DNA from: Stomoxys calcitrans
Taxonomy: Eukaryota > Arthropoda > Insecta > Diptera > Muscidae
NCBI RefSeq assembly: GCF_963082655.1
Contig: NC_081555.1
Coordinates: 94,070,914 to 94,134,913, forward strand
Direction: 5' to 3'
Length of the DNA: 64,000 nucleotides
The position numbers were made by a program, and so were the translations under genes. The notes under the pieces are model-generated. The model was not told where the DNA came from, ran no database searches, and was given only the letters and a program-made list of their open reading frames with translations. Shown piece after piece: positions 45,839 through 57,930 of this stretch (the first letter of the stretch is position 1; each line of letters starts with the position of its first letter).

Positions 45839-46655
45839 AATCGGATGAGAATTGCGCCCTCTAGAGGCTCAGTAGTCAAGATCCCACAACGGTTTTAGGG
45901 CAGCTATATCAGGTTATTTACCGATTTGCGTCATACTTAGCACAGTTATTGAAAGTCATAACAAAACACCTCATGCAAAATTTCAGCCAAATCGAATGAG
46001 AATTTTGCCCTCCAGCGGCTCAAGAAGTCAAGATCCAAGATCGGTTCATATGACAGCTATACCAGATTATGAACCGATTTGAACCATACTAACACAGTTG
46101 TAGGAAGTGATACCAAAACACCACGTGCAAAATTTCAGTCAAATCGGATGAGAATTGCGCCCTCTAGAAGCTGAAGAAGTCAAGACTCATGATCGGCTTA
46201 TATGGCGGCTATATCAGGTTATGAATCTATTTTAACCATACTTAGCACAGTTGTTGGAAGTGATACCAAAACATCACGTGCAAAATTTCAGTCAAATCGG
46301 AGGAGAATTGCGCCCTCTAGAGGCTCAAGAAGTCAAGACCCAAGATCGGTTTATATGGCAGGTAAATCAAAACGTCGACCGATTTGACCCATTTACAATC
46401 CCAACCGTCCTACACGAATAAAAAGTATTTGTGCAACATTTCAAGCGCCCAGCTTCGAAAGTTAGCGTGCTTCCACAGACAGACGGACGGACCGACAGAC
46501 GGACAGACGGGCGGACATGGCTAGATCGACTTAAAATGACATGACGATCAGGACTATATATACTTTATGGGGTCTGAGACGCATATTTCGAGGTGTTACA
46601 AACAGAATGACGAAATAAGAAATAAGTATACCCCCATCCCATGGTGGAGGGTATA
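45839..46655 (+). repeat. Family A element, 3' half with intact right terminus
   Basis: Four units, then TTCCACAGACAGACGGACGG, GGACATGGCTAGATCGACTT, ATGACGATCAGGACTATATA and the terminal CCATGGTGGAGGGTATAAA. The terminal word is the inverse of the ATACCCTCCACCATGG found at left ends. Confidence 0.75.
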
Positions 46656-46930
46656 AAAAGACAGATGTCCTCCCTCCTGTTCTCATCTTCCTCGTCTCCG
46701 TTCAGTCTATCAGCATGTTTTCCGCTCAGAGACGTTTGATTTAGCCAACGATTGCAAAGCAGTAGACCAATCCTTTTGCCACAGGCAGTTAGATACATTA
46801 TCGCCAAATCTCACCTCCTGCCACAACTATTGTACTGCTGTGAAATACCCAATAAATAGCTTTTTTGGGTATTTATAATTATGCATATATATTGGGTATA
46901 AAAACTTTTTCCAAACAATTTTTGATGATT
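46656..46930. other. Unassigned DNA, weak retrotransposon similarity
   Basis: On the minus strand SLSGKHADRLNGDEEDENR (46735-46680) resembles the terminal region of the LOA element at 9.1 kb. Too short to classify. Confidence 0.4.
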
Positions 46931-48065
46931 TCGTATTCTTTGTATATAAACCTGACCTTCTGATATATAGCCGCTATATAGACCGATCACCAGACTTAAA
47001 GTCTGGAGGCAATTAATTGGTAATTTTTTAAGTATTTCGATGAAATTTGGCACAGTTAGTTCTAATAGACCCCTACCCATTTCAATGAAGCGTGGTTCAG
47101 ATCGGACTATATTTGGATATAGCTGCCCTATAGACCGACTACCCGATCTCCCGATATAGGGATTGAGGCTATAAAATATCTATTTATTGCCCGAATTCGA
47201 TGAAATTTGGCACAGTGTGTTCTGGTAGAACCCTAGCCATTTCTGTTAAATGAGGTTCAGATCGGTCCATATTTCAAGATAGCTGCCATATATACCGATC
47301 TCCCTGTAATTTGGCACAGTGCATTCTGGTAGAACTCTAGCCATTCCTGTTAAATGAGGTTCAGATCGGTCCATATTTCAAGATAGCTGCCATATATACC
47401 GATCTCCCTGTATAGTGTAATAAGCCCATAAAAGAAATCATTTTTTATCCAATTTCGATGAAATTTGGCACAGCGAGTTCTGGTGCCCCTCTAAACCTTT
47501 TTGTTGAATATCGTCCAGATCGGACCATATTTAGATATAACTGCCATATAGACCGATCTACCGATATAGAGTTTTGAGTCCATAAAAGAAGCATTTTTCA
47601 TCCGATTTTGATGAAATTTAAAACTGAGTTTTTAATGGACCTCTACACCTTTGTGTCGAACATCGTCCAGATGTCCCATAAAAGGAGCATTTTTCATCCG
47701 ATTTTGATGAAATTTGGAAAAAGTTAGTTTTAACGGACCTCTACACCTTTGTGTCGAACATCGTCCAGAGTGGACCATATTTGAGTATAGCTGCCATTTA
47801 GACCGATCTCTCGATATAGAGTATTGAGACCATAAAGGGAGCATTTTTCATTCGATTTTGATGAAATTTGGAAAAGTGAGTTTTAATGGACTGCTATATA
47901 GACCGATCTCCCTATATAGAGTATTGAGCCTATAAAAGGATCATTTTTCATCCGATTTTGATGAAATTTGAAACAGTGAGTTTTAATAGACCTCTACACC
48001 TTTTTTTGAATACCGTCCAGATCGTACCATATTTGGATATAGCTACCATATAGACCGATCTTTGG
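46931..48065 (-). repeat. Family A-prime tandem-unit array, reverse orientation
   Basis: About seven units reading, on the plus strand, GATGAAATTTGGCACAG, TTGTTGAATATCGTCCAGAT, CGGACCATATTTAGATATA, TGCCATATAGACCGATCT and AGTATTGAG. These are the reverse complement of the 38.9-39.8 kb array; a ~100-bp segment with GGTTCAGATCGGTCCATATT is duplicated at 47217-47410. Confidence 0.7.
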
Positions 48066-48664
48066 AAAATGCTTATTGTGCGAGGCTGACATTATAAATA
48101 TTTTGAACGGAAGAGTAGTATTGGACTGGAAAAATCTTACTGTTATATCAAAACGGCTATTAAATATCGACAATATTTAATAAATGAATATATTTATGCA
48201 TTAGTATTTTAATATGCTTCCCAGCAGACATTTTAAAGCAAATAACTGATTTTTCAGCAGTCAGCCTGATATTCTAAAATTACAAACATTATGCTATGCC
48301 AGCAGAACTATTGGTAAAACAGCAACAAAATTAACAGTCAGCAGACCATGTTTGCTGACTGTTCGTAGCCTTTTATCTCTCATCTGCCGGAATAATCTCG
48401 AGACGAGGTGTATCATTCCCTAAAACTGGGCCTCAGGGTTAAAATTAATTCGAACCAGTCGCGGCCCACTTGCCCATTTTTAAAATCAAAATTTGCTATT
48501 GGAAAGTTGAGCTGGCAAACTATTGATAATCGCAACATTTGATATTTATAATAATAAATATCGATAATATCGATACTATAATTTCCCATCACCTACATTT
48601 CAAACGAAAATGAGAAGTAAAAATTAGGAGATCGATTTATATAGAAGCAATATTAATGCAGAGG

Positions 48665-48795
48665 TAGAGCTGGCAAAATATCGATGACGGAAAATTAATG
48701 ATTTTCGATATTTCTAATAATAAATATCGATACTATCGATATTTATTATTTGAAATATCGAACGTTGCAACTATCGATAGTTTGCCAGCTCTTTG
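48665..48795. mobile_element. Small MITE-like element rich in TATCGATA
   Basis: Starts with GAGCTGGCAAAATATCGAT and ends with AACTATCGATAGTTTGCCAG plus CTC: imperfect inverted ends of about 20 bp. The interior carries repeated ATATCGAT and TTTATTATT motifs. A partial relative begins GAGCTGGCAAACTATTGATA at about 48507. Confidence 0.6.
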
Positions 48796-49503
48796 CAGAG
48801 GCCGAATACATAAATTTAAAAAGTCAGTTGGAAGTGCAGATAGAAATCATTGTACAAAATTTTAGCCTAAGCCGATGGAAGCTACGCCTTCTATTGGCTA
48901 GTACTATGTTCGTTTTTCACCGTTGAAAATCCATTGTTTTCACGATTACTTTTTTGAAACATTACGAAAATAACAATTTTTTTAAAATTTTACCATAAGT
49001 AATGAGAGAATGTCCTACTGAACCAAATCAGCAGATTTTTTTGCTTTAAAATCTATTGTCTAAAACAAAAATGACGAAAATATAGCGAAAAACTTATATA
49101 GTACCTCCTTACCTTATCCTTACCTACCTTATAGACGCAATATATTTTACAGGATACATTCAGTTCATCATGATCAATTTAAATTTTTGTAAAATATAAC
49201 TTTGCCCATAGTATCGATAGAAAAAATACAAATCGATATTCAGATAATCGATATTTTTCGGGCTCTATTGGAAACCCTTTAACTTCATAATAAAGCTAGC
49301 CTGATAAGCTAAAGCTTATTTTATAATAAAGTTAGTGGCTATAAGATTAATATCAACGCCATAAATTTCTTCTTTCTAAAAAAAACACATCCGAAATAAA
49401 TTCAATTTCATAGATTTTTTTAGAAAATTTAGTTTTAATTACATTTTGCATGAAACTCAACACATTTTTAGGGGAAAATTATGTTTTCCCTAACCATGTG
49501 CAG

Positions 49504-49543
49504 TGCCACCTGTACAATGAGAGCGAACAATGTACAGGTGGCA
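49504..49543. repeat. Perfect 13-bp inverted repeat, 14-base loop
   Basis: TGCCACCTGTACA at 49504-49516 and TGTACAGGTGGCA at 49531-49543, about 0.5 kb upstream of the NRF-type start codon. Each arm contains a CACCTG E-box. Confidence 0.9.
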
Positions 49544-50052
49544 TCACTTTATTTTAAAAATGGTTGTGGGAGTTGCTTCAACATGTTGATGTGTATTTTG
49601 TTGCTGGCTCATTCGTTTGTACCCAGAAAAAAACTATCAAAACACAACATGTTGCTGAAGCATTCAATTACTAAAAAAAACAAGTTTCAATGAATAAAGC
49701 AAAATTAAGCAACAAATGCCAAGAAAAAGATTCAAAGTTTTTAGCAAAAACACATTGAGAACAGTTGCATTCGAAATATCAACGCGTTCGGTAAAAATAA
49801 AAACAAAACACGGAAAATTTTGAAAAAAATTGTCTTTACAATAATAATCGATTGATTCATAAATACAAATTGTTTAAAAGTTAAAAAAATAAACTAAAAA
49901 AATTTAAGTGAAAGATATTTTAGTAAAAGTGTGAACACATATAGCGTCCATTTGACAAAATATAATTTCACTACCGAAAACTTGAATTGGAAACAGCGTC
50001 ATTTAGTTTTTCTATTTTTGCCTTTGAAACAAAAGTATTATAACTTGTGAAA

Positions 50053-50311
50053 ATGCCAAGATATCGATATGGTCGCAATTTATCAATTTCTATATGTCTA
50101 TGGTTTGCCCTGCTTGCAACTGCAACTTCAGATCCTGTCTTTCAAAAAGTCCAAGAACAAAAATCGACTTTGGAAACAACCGGCTATTTGACAACACATG
50201 AATTGCAGCTCTTTCGTGAAAGTTTACAATTCATTAAGGATGAAAGTTGTCGCAGAGCTTTAAATGCAACGCTGCAAGGACTTTTGAGCAATGCACAATG
50301 GGCTGTGTCGA
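50053..50311 (+). CDS. First coding exon of a nose-resistant-to-fluoxetine (NRF) type protein, partial
   Basis: ATG at 50053 (an in-frame TAA at 50041-50043 fixes the start) opens an 86-codon exon ending in phase 1 at a GTAAGT donor (50312). Residues 1-26 form a signal peptide with hydrophobic core ISICLWFALLATAT. After a Gln/Lys/Thr-rich linker, residues 62-86 (DESCRRALNATLQGLLSNAQ then WAV) match the beginning of the NRF domain, where a Cys, a spaced Leu/Gly segment and a Trp-Ala precede the next exon; NAT is a possible N-glycosylation site. NRF proteins are secreted/luminal-start membrane acyltransferase-like proteins (worm NRF-6; many fly paralogues). The acyltransferase part is not in this exon, and no continuation was found to the window end, so the first intron would exceed 13 kb. 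An alternative is an isolated exon remnant. Confidence 0.6.
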
Positions 50312-50639
50312 GTAAGTAAAACTCACTGCCTTTGAATACTTTAAAGAACAATCTAAAAACATGGGTATATATAATAAAGGAATAATAAAACAAAGCGCAT
50401 CTGCCTTTTAAGAATGCATAACCATAGGCTTAAAGAAAGTGTTATATTGACATTTAGCAAATAGCTGTTAAAATAAACGTTAGATTGCAAGCTAAATAAA
50501 CAAAAAAAAAAACACAAAACTGTTCCCTTACCACAATACGACAGACCATATTCACACTTCGTTTAAAATATATATGTATATAAATAACTTTTAAAAACTG
50601 CACAAAAAATTAGAAACATTTTTTTCAAATTGAAATAGA

Positions 50640-51078
50640 ACAGAAAATGATTTTCATGGAAAATTTGGCTTAAATTTTGCAAAATCATAATTTTTGCTGA
50701 AAATTTGTCAATTGTTTCTCTAAGAAAATTTTGAGAAAATTTATTTTTTATTAATTTGCTGATGAAATTTTACTTATAGCAAATATAAGAATGGTTTAAA
50801 GAAAAGCATTAGCAAAAAAATGGAAATAGTTTTTTTTTTTACAAAATTTCGCTAAAATTTTACTTTAAAAAGTTTTGCAAAAACTTTACTCATAAAAATT
50901 TTGTCAAATTTTCTTTAAGTTATCTCTAAAAAATTTGTTAAAATTAAATTTCTAAAAATTTTTATAAAATTTTTATTTTTAAGAAAATTTTGTTAAAATT
51001 TTATTTTTAAGAAAATTTTGTAAAAATTTTATTTTTAAGAAAATTTTGTAAAAATTTTATTGTTAAGAAAATTTTGTA
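50640..51078 (+). repeat. AT-rich tandem repeat, unit ~33 bp
   Basis: Units of AAAATTTTGTAAAAATTTTA plus TTTTTAAG become regular at about 50945-51078 (four clean units) and more diverged to the left. Confidence 0.75.
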
Positions 51079-51079
51079 T

Positions 51080-51290
51080 ACAAATCTAGCCGAAGAGGAC
51101 CCGCTACGTGGCGCCTTCTTTAACTCTCTAATAATGTGGATATCGAATTCGTGTTACTGTAGCCTATGTCAGCCTATGACGTTCAGTTTAGGGGGTGCTT
51201 TAGGGCGTATCCCCAAACATTTGGCTGCAAAATTGGATATCAAATTCGTTTTCAACACTCATAGAGGAGTTTTCTGAAAATAGCGAACAC
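51080..51290 (+). repeat. Family C fragment
   Basis: ATAATGTGGATATCGAATTC, GTTCAGTTTAGGGGGTGCTT and CCCCAAACATTTGGCTGCAA match units in the 56.9-57.0 kb part of the larger array. Confidence 0.6.
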
Positions 51291-52429
51291 TGAATATACG
51301 TAGATAATTTTGCTGCTATTGTAGCAGTAGTTCTGCTATTACAGCAGTGGTGCTGCAGTTTCAGAGTGGCAGGCTCACTGCTGAAAAGTCTGTTGCTTGT
51401 TTGATGTTAGAAGAAAAAATAGAACACATGTGTGTCTCAGTGGATGATCATAATCACCACTGAATGTATACATTCCATAACCTTTTTTCTTTAAATTTAG
51501 GTACAAAAGGCCATGCCAGTTATGTGCACATTAGTAGAGCAATAACACAAAAATGCGAGATAGCCCAGCCACATTTCGAAATTTATACCAATGGTTAGAT
51601 CAGGTAGCTTCTTTACAGTAATATTCAAAAATCTAAAATCATCTCTTTCAACAAAATGTCTAAAAAACCGCAGTAATAAGTCTGCTTGAGGTATACGATA
51701 TCTCACCTGGTTTTTGGAATTCGATTTTTCGATTTTTAATTTTTATTTTTTGAAATTTGGGCCAAGATTGGTTTCGTATTTTGTGATTTACGGAGGCATT
51801 TGTGGTTCGATTAATTTTGATGCATGATTTGGATTGGTGATGCAGTATGCGTCAACATATGATAATTCAGTTAAAAGTTTTGGAAGTCAAATTAAATTTT
51901 TCAATTTTTTAAATTTTATAAAAAAGTTTTTATTTTAAATCTATTTAAATATGATCATCAACTGCTTCGGACGACAGAGCAGTTTGACCACGTTAAGATA
52001 TTCTCAAACGGCGCCAATATGTGTTAGTGAAGCAGAATAACAGTAAAAAAAGTTGTTGATGTTCTCGCCAGGAGTCAGGCGTTTTCTGTTATAGGAGAAC
52101 ATTCTAACTCAAGACATATTAACCAAGGTAGTGTACAGCAAACAGCTGAGTAAAATTTTTTCTCACCAAATGCTCGATCTGTTAACGAGTTTTGGTTTTT
52201 TGTGTGCATTATAGTTAAGAATTATAACACACGCCCTCAAAACCAGAGTTGCACTAAATATTTATTTTGACAGATAATCGCCTAAATTTTTTGTTGTTGG
52301 CCAACTGCTACTACCTGTTAAATTTATTTCGTTCTCACCTATGCACCAGTGTTGTCATGTTTATAAATTCACAAAAGCTGAAACTAATTCTACGATTTAT
52401 CGCCACTCCTATGGGTGACCACCTTTATG

Positions 52430-54035
52430 GTGGTGACCTATTACGGATGCTGACTGAGAAGGGATTTGAACCCATCTGCTACGCAGACGATGTTATAATA
52501 CTTCTAAGAGGTAAGGATCCGAACGAGCTATGCAGAAGGGCCGAAAGGGTCTTGCATATGACATATGACTGGTCTAAACCCAGGGGTCTCAATGTTAACC
52601 CAGAGAAGACTGAAATATGCCTGTTCACGAGGAAGACGAAGGTGGGCCAATTTAACGCACCACGTTTCCTGAATAAGACAATTTCGATATCTGACAAGGT
52701 CAAATACTTAGGTATTATCTGGGATAGGGAACTGAATTGGAAGTGTCACATTCAGGAGCGTACTGAGAAGGCTCACAGATGTTGGGCACTTTGTAGACGG
52801 GCCGTAGGCTCGAAATGGGGCCTGAATCATAGGATAGTTCACTGGCTCTACAGGAGCGTGATTAGACCAATACTTACTTACGCCTCAGTAGTTTGGTGGA
52901 CTATGGAGAAAAAGTGCAACATAAGGACCATACAACAGGTCCAGAGAACATGTTGTCTTGGCATAGGCGGAGCGATGAGGACCACGCCCACTAGGGCACT
53001 GGAGACTATTCTAGATATCCAACCCATTGACATACAGATTAAGTGTGAGACAGCCACTGCGGCTATGAGACTTAAGGCGATGGGAGAATGGATTGAGGAT
53101 GGGAGCAGCTCATACCATCGCGGTATAATCGAGGTGACGATAGAAAACCTGGAAGGAAGGGAAGAGGTTTCCGATCGGATACCTGATATGAACCTTGAAT
53201 TCGAATGCGAGGCACTGCTGCCATCGGCACAGTCTTGGATTGACGGAACCCTAGTGTTGCCATTTGGAAGATCATGTTACACGGATGGATCAAAGCTAGA
53301 GGATAGAGTGGGCCTGGGGGTTTACATTGAGAACCCAGGGACTGGGATCTGTTTTAGACTGCCTGATCATAATATGGTCCTGCAGGCGGAGATACGGGCG
53401 CTTAAGGAATGCATGAAGTGGTGTGGTGCTAACGCGAGGACGTCGAGTGTGAACATCTTTACCGACAGTAAAATTGCCATAAGGGCAATAACAACCAGCA
53501 CGGTAAGGTCACGAACAGCGTTGCGGTGTAAGAAGGAGATTAACGCCTTCTCGGAGGATGGCAAAATTCGCATCGTTTAGGTGCCGGGCCATAACGGAGT
53601 AAGGAGAAATGAAAGGGCAAACGATTTGGCGGTGAAGGCCAGAGGACTGCCGCCAATAAACTTGGTCAACCCGAAACTTTTCGGGTCGACGCAGTCCGAG
53701 TTAAATGAGTGGGCGACGTATGCGCATGGAAAATTGTGGATCAACGAAGCGGTCGGTAGGACGGTGAAAATTCTATGGGGGATCCAGATCGTTAGAAGAC
53801 GAGGCTATTACTGAAAGGAAGCAAGAAGGAGGTCAGTATAGCTATTGGTATCATAACGGGACACATAGGACTACGAGCTCACTTACGTGAAATCGGTGCG
53901 GCAAGTGTTGGCATGTGTAGGGCATGCGGGGAAGATGATGAGACGTTGGAACATTTCCTTTATGATTGCCCGGCTTTCGCGTCCAGCAGATACCGGCACT
54001 TAGGTGGAGACGCAATATCAGACATGAGGGCGTAA
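52430..54035 (+). pseudogene. LOA-like retrotransposon, RT C-terminus and RNase H, nearly intact
   Basis: An open frame runs from before 52430 to a TAG at 53578-53580 and continues open in the same frame to 53814. RT motif C (CYADDV) is at about 52476-52493, followed by the thumb and RNase H with its acidic residues (YTDGSK near 53278, LQAEIRALKE near 53380, FTDSKIAIRA near 53458, NERANDLA near 53605). The stop replaces a Trp in the IVWVPGHNG motif seen in sister copies. After a frameshift the Cys/His region CRACGEDDETLEHFLYDCP (53912-53972) follows. The endonuclease and most of the RT are missing (5' truncation), and the 3' UTR is cut at about 54035. Confidence 0.8.
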
Positions 54036-54122
54036 TTCTTACAATTTGCACAATGATTTCTACTATGGTCTCCAACATTCAATTCAATTATGGTCCGAAT
54101 CGGGCGAAATTTTGCACAAATA

Positions 54123-54357
54123 TGGTTGCCCAAAAAGTAATTGCGGATTTTTTAAAAGAGAGTAAATCCATTTTTAATAAAACTTAGAATGAACTTTAAT
54201 CAAATATACTTTTTTTACACTTTTTTTCTAAAGCAAGCTAAAAGTAACAGCTGATAACTGACAGAAGAAAGAGTGAAATTACAGAGTCACAAGCTGTGAA
54301 AAAATTGTCAACGCCGACTATATTAAAAATCCGCAATTACTTTTTGGGCAACCCAAT
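54123..54357 (-). mobile_element. MITE-1 copy 7
   Basis: 235 bp, TA on both sides (54121-54122, 54358-54359). The left end is TGGTTGCCC (two bases lost); the right end is consensus. Confidence 0.9.
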
Positions 54358-55155
54358 ACTTCTTATTAATGTGGGTCGGTTGGGATTGTAAATGGGCCAT
54401 ATTGGTTCTTGTTTTGATATAGCTGTCATATAAACCGAACTCGGATCTTGACATCTTGAGCCAGTAGAGGGCGCAATTCTTATCCGAATTGGCTGAAATT
54501 TTGGGTGATGTATTTTGTTATGATTCCCAACAGCTGTACTAAGTATGGTATAAATCGGTCCATTAACTCATATAGCTGTCACATCAACCGATTAGGGGTC
54601 TTGACTTATTTAGCCTCTAGAGGGCGCAATTCCTATCCGATTTAGATGAAAGTGTATGTACAGTGTTGTATTTTGTCTCGCAACAACTGTGTCAAGTATG
54701 GTCTAAATCGATTCATAATCTGATATAGCTCTCATATCAACCGATCTCCCGATTATACTTCTGGAGTGACTACAAGGCGCAATTCTTATTCGATTTGGCT
54801 GAAATTTTGCACAACGACTTCTCTCACCTTCAACATAGGTGTTAAATATGGTCTGAATCGGTCTATAGCCTGATACAGCTCCCATATAAACCGATGCGAT
54901 TTTACTTCTTGAGACCCCAAAGGCCCCAATTCTTATCTGAGTTGGCTGAAATTTTATCTGAGTTGGCTGAAATTTTTTTCAAATCAAGTATGGTCCGAAT
55001 CGGACCACAACTTCATATAGCTCTAATAGCATATCAATTCTTATCCATTATCTTTTGTTTGCCTAAAAAGAGACACCGGGCAAATAACTCGACATATGTG
55101 ATACATGGTGGAGGATATCTAAGATTCGGCCTGGCCAAACTTAGCACGAGTTTAC
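54358..55155 (-). repeat. Family A element, reverse orientation
   Basis: Plus-strand words GGGCGCAATTCTTATCCG, GGCTGAAATTTT, ATATAGCTGTCATATAAACC and TAACTCGACATATGTGATAC, then ATGGTGGAGGATAT and GGCCTGGCCAAACTTAGCAC, are the reverse complement of family A, with its left end near 55140. Confidence 0.7.
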
Positions 55156-55787
55156 CTATTTTCTTCACTAAGGGTATGTTAACTAAAAGTGAGACTCCCT
55201 TCAACTAGTCTTCAAAAAGTGTTAATGTGTTAAGTTTGCCAATTCATTAATTGTAGAAAATCATCACCATCATCAGCAGGGTGTGTAAATAATATCAGTG
55301 AATTGAAAATAAACATGCCAAGAAAAGTTGACCATCCCAAAAAACGAACGTGGCTAGTTTTATTTGTAATTGAAAAATATTCATATATTATTTATTATTA
55401 GTAATGAAAAGCGTTAATTAGTCTTCTACATTTACTTTGTCTAAGTGCAAAAATTATAATTAAAGTGTTAATAGGAGAATATCCAAAATGTCTTCTTCAC
55501 ATGCAATTCAGCGTGAGTAAGACTTTTTTCCGACTAAAAGTAACACGTGTCTTGGCATATGTCTACCTGTTTTAACAGCAAATGAAGAATAAAAAATTCT
55601 CAGGGACAATAAGAAAATTTGGAATAAAAATTAAATTTGTAGAGAATATTTCTTAAAAATAAAAAAAATGTTTTTTTTTTTACTGCTTGCCGAACCAGGC
55701 CCGCTCCGCTGCTCCATCTTTAACTCTTTAATATCTTTTAAGGGTGGGGGACACTTCGCCCGCCCTGAATGTGTATTTCGGATTCGT
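55156..55787. other. Non-repetitive stretch with a possible micro-ORF
   Basis: Between repeats; looks unique. ATG at 55488, a GTGAGT donor at 55513 and a TTTTAACAG acceptor ending at 55578 would make a 12-codon spliced frame. Too short to call a gene. Confidence 0.3.
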
Positions 55788-56058
55788 GCCACTGTAGCCT
55801 ATGACCGCCTATGAAGCTAAAAGTATGCGTTCGAATCCTGGCGAGAACATCGAACAAAATTTAAAGCGGTGGTTATGCCCTCTTAATACTGGCGACGTTT
55901 GTGAGGTACCATGCCTTGCATGGTCATGTAGAAAATTCTCCCCAAAGAGGTGAGAGCATTGCGGCACGCCGTTTGGACTCTTCTATAAAAAAGGTCACTT
56001 ATCATTGAGTTTAAACTTAAATCGATAAGCACTCATTGATGTGTGAGAAGTTTGCTCC
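55788..56058 (+). mobile_element. tRNA-derived SINE (family D), diverged copy 8
   Basis: GCCACTGTAGCCTATGACCG, box B GTTCGAATCC (about 55829), GGCGAGAACATC and the body to GATGTGTGAGAAGTTTGCTC. Box A has been shortened by a deletion in the head. Confidence 0.7.
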
Positions 56059-56228
56059 TGCTCGGTTCCTGGGCAAATTTTCGCTCTACCCCCAAATACC
56101 TTTCCTTCGAGTCCTATATTACTGTGTTGGTAAATATTTCCGGTTTAGGGGGTAATTCGAGGGTGGGTCGGCCACTCAGACACTGGGCCCTTAAAGTAAA
56201 TATAAGATTCGTGCTCTACTTTCAAATA

Positions 56229-56464
56229 TTGGGTTGCCCAAAAAGTAATTGCGGATTTTTCATATAGTAGGCGTTGACAAATTTTTTCACAGCGTGTGAC
56301 TCTGTAATTGCATTCTTTCTTCTGTCAGTTATCAGCTGTTACTTTTAGCTTGCTTTAGAAAAAAAGTGTAAAAAAGTATATTTGATTAATGTTCATTCTA
56401 AGTTTTATTAAAAATGCATTTACTTTCTTTTAAAAAATCCGCAATTACTTTTTGGGCAACCCAA
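56229..56464 (+). mobile_element. MITE-1 copy 8
   Basis: 236 bp, TA on both sides (56227-56228, 56465-56466). Consensus ends TTGGGTTGCCC and GGGCAACCCAA. Confidence 0.92.
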
Positions 56465-57930
56465 TACATTTAATATGAGACCCATAAAGGCATGTTCGGG
56501 AAATAAGTTCTGTTTGAGGGTGGGGTGGAGCCCGGGGCCTTTGTCCCGAAAATTAATATCAATTTCCCGAAAATCAATAAATTTCCTCCCCAAATAGCTT
56601 TTATAAAATAGGGAGGTATTTTGGGGTGGGGCGGCTACCCAAACACATGGCTATTGGATATCAAATTCGTTTTTTTCTCTCAAGCACCTTTCGTTTTAGC
56701 TGTATATTGTGGTGATTGGTCTAAATATCCATTTTACGGTTTTTTAACGGCCTCCGAATCACCCGTCCCCAACAATAGAAACCATGTTTGTTTTTGGTGC
56801 CATGGTCTGTAAATATGAACCGTTTGTAGGGTTTTTGGGGCTGAAGTGGGCACTCGCACTTTGCCCTGAAAATGGATATCGAATTCGTCCTTTACTCCCA
56901 AATACCGTTTATTTGAGCTCCATATTGTCATAATCGGAAATGAGGTTCAGTTTAGGGGATGCCTTAGGGCGTACCCCAAACATTTGGCTCCAAAATTGGA
57001 TATAAAATTCATTTTCTACTCTCAAATACCTTTCATTTGAGTCCCATATTGTCATAATGGGTCAATTAAACAATTTGACGTATTTTTAGGAGGAAAAGTG
57101 CCACCTATACTTAAGCACAAATTTTAATGTCATATTCGTAATCTACTTCCAAATGCCTTTCATTTGAGTCCCATATAGCTATTGGGGCAACCTCCCATTA
57201 CTTGGACTTAATTTTTTATGCCATATTTGTAATCTACTTGCGAATACTTTTCATTTGAGTCCCACATTGACATGAACATCGAATATATCGGTTTAGAGGA
57301 GTTTTGGGCTTGGGAAGGCCCGTGGGTACTTGGATCCAAATTTTAAAGCGATATTCGTTTTCTAGTCTCCAATACCTTTGATTTCATACCCATATTGTGC
57401 CTATTGGTCCATTTCTGGTTTTGGGCACTTGGATCCAAATTTCCAAAAATCCAAATTTTAAAGCGATATTCGTTTTCTAGTCTCCAATACCTTTGATTTG
57501 ATACCCATATTGTGCCTATCGCCCCATTTTTGGTTTTTGGGCGGTTTTTCTTGGGGTAAGGGGAGGGTCCGCCCTCATCCGATATCTAAAAATTTATATA
57601 CCCTATGTTTCTTGCCAGACAAATCATCACAATCTGGGAAAATGTTAAGAAAATCGGCTCAGCCGTTTTGATTCAGGGCAACAAACAAACAAATTGAGTC
57701 CCATTTAGTCATGATGGGTCATATGACCATTTGAGGCGTTTTTAGGGACTGGCGTGACCCCCTATACTTTGATTTGATTTTGTATGCCAGAATCGTAATC
57801 GACTTCAGAATAGCTTTCATTTGAGCCCCAAATTGACATGAATGTCCAAAATGTCTGTTTGAGGGAGTTTTGGGGTTTGGGCGGCCTGATGGGTACTTAG
57901 ACTCAAATATTCGTATTCTACTCTTTAATA

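Larger units (their letters stand above)
48066..50052. promoter_or_regulatory. Upstream region of the NRF-type gene, with small repeats
   Basis: No coding sequence seen. It holds short CAGCAG-rich repeats (48220-48360), TATCGATA-rich inverted-repeat elements (48500-48600 and 48665-48795), a 13-bp inverted repeat (49504-49543) and A-rich DNA up to the start codon. The transcription start cannot be placed. Confidence 0.4.
50312..52429. other. Intron or intergenic DNA with AT tandem repeats
   Basis: Unassigned apart from the AT tandem array (50640-51078), the family C fragment (51080-51290) and a CAGCAGT-type patch near 51310-51370. Between 51700 and 52260 I see nothing recognisable. Confidence 0.4.

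Noticed and set aside
50047..50052. GTG start two codons upstream of the NRF-type ATG
   Set aside because: Eukaryotic initiation at GTG is unlikely here and the ATG at 50053 directly precedes the signal peptide.
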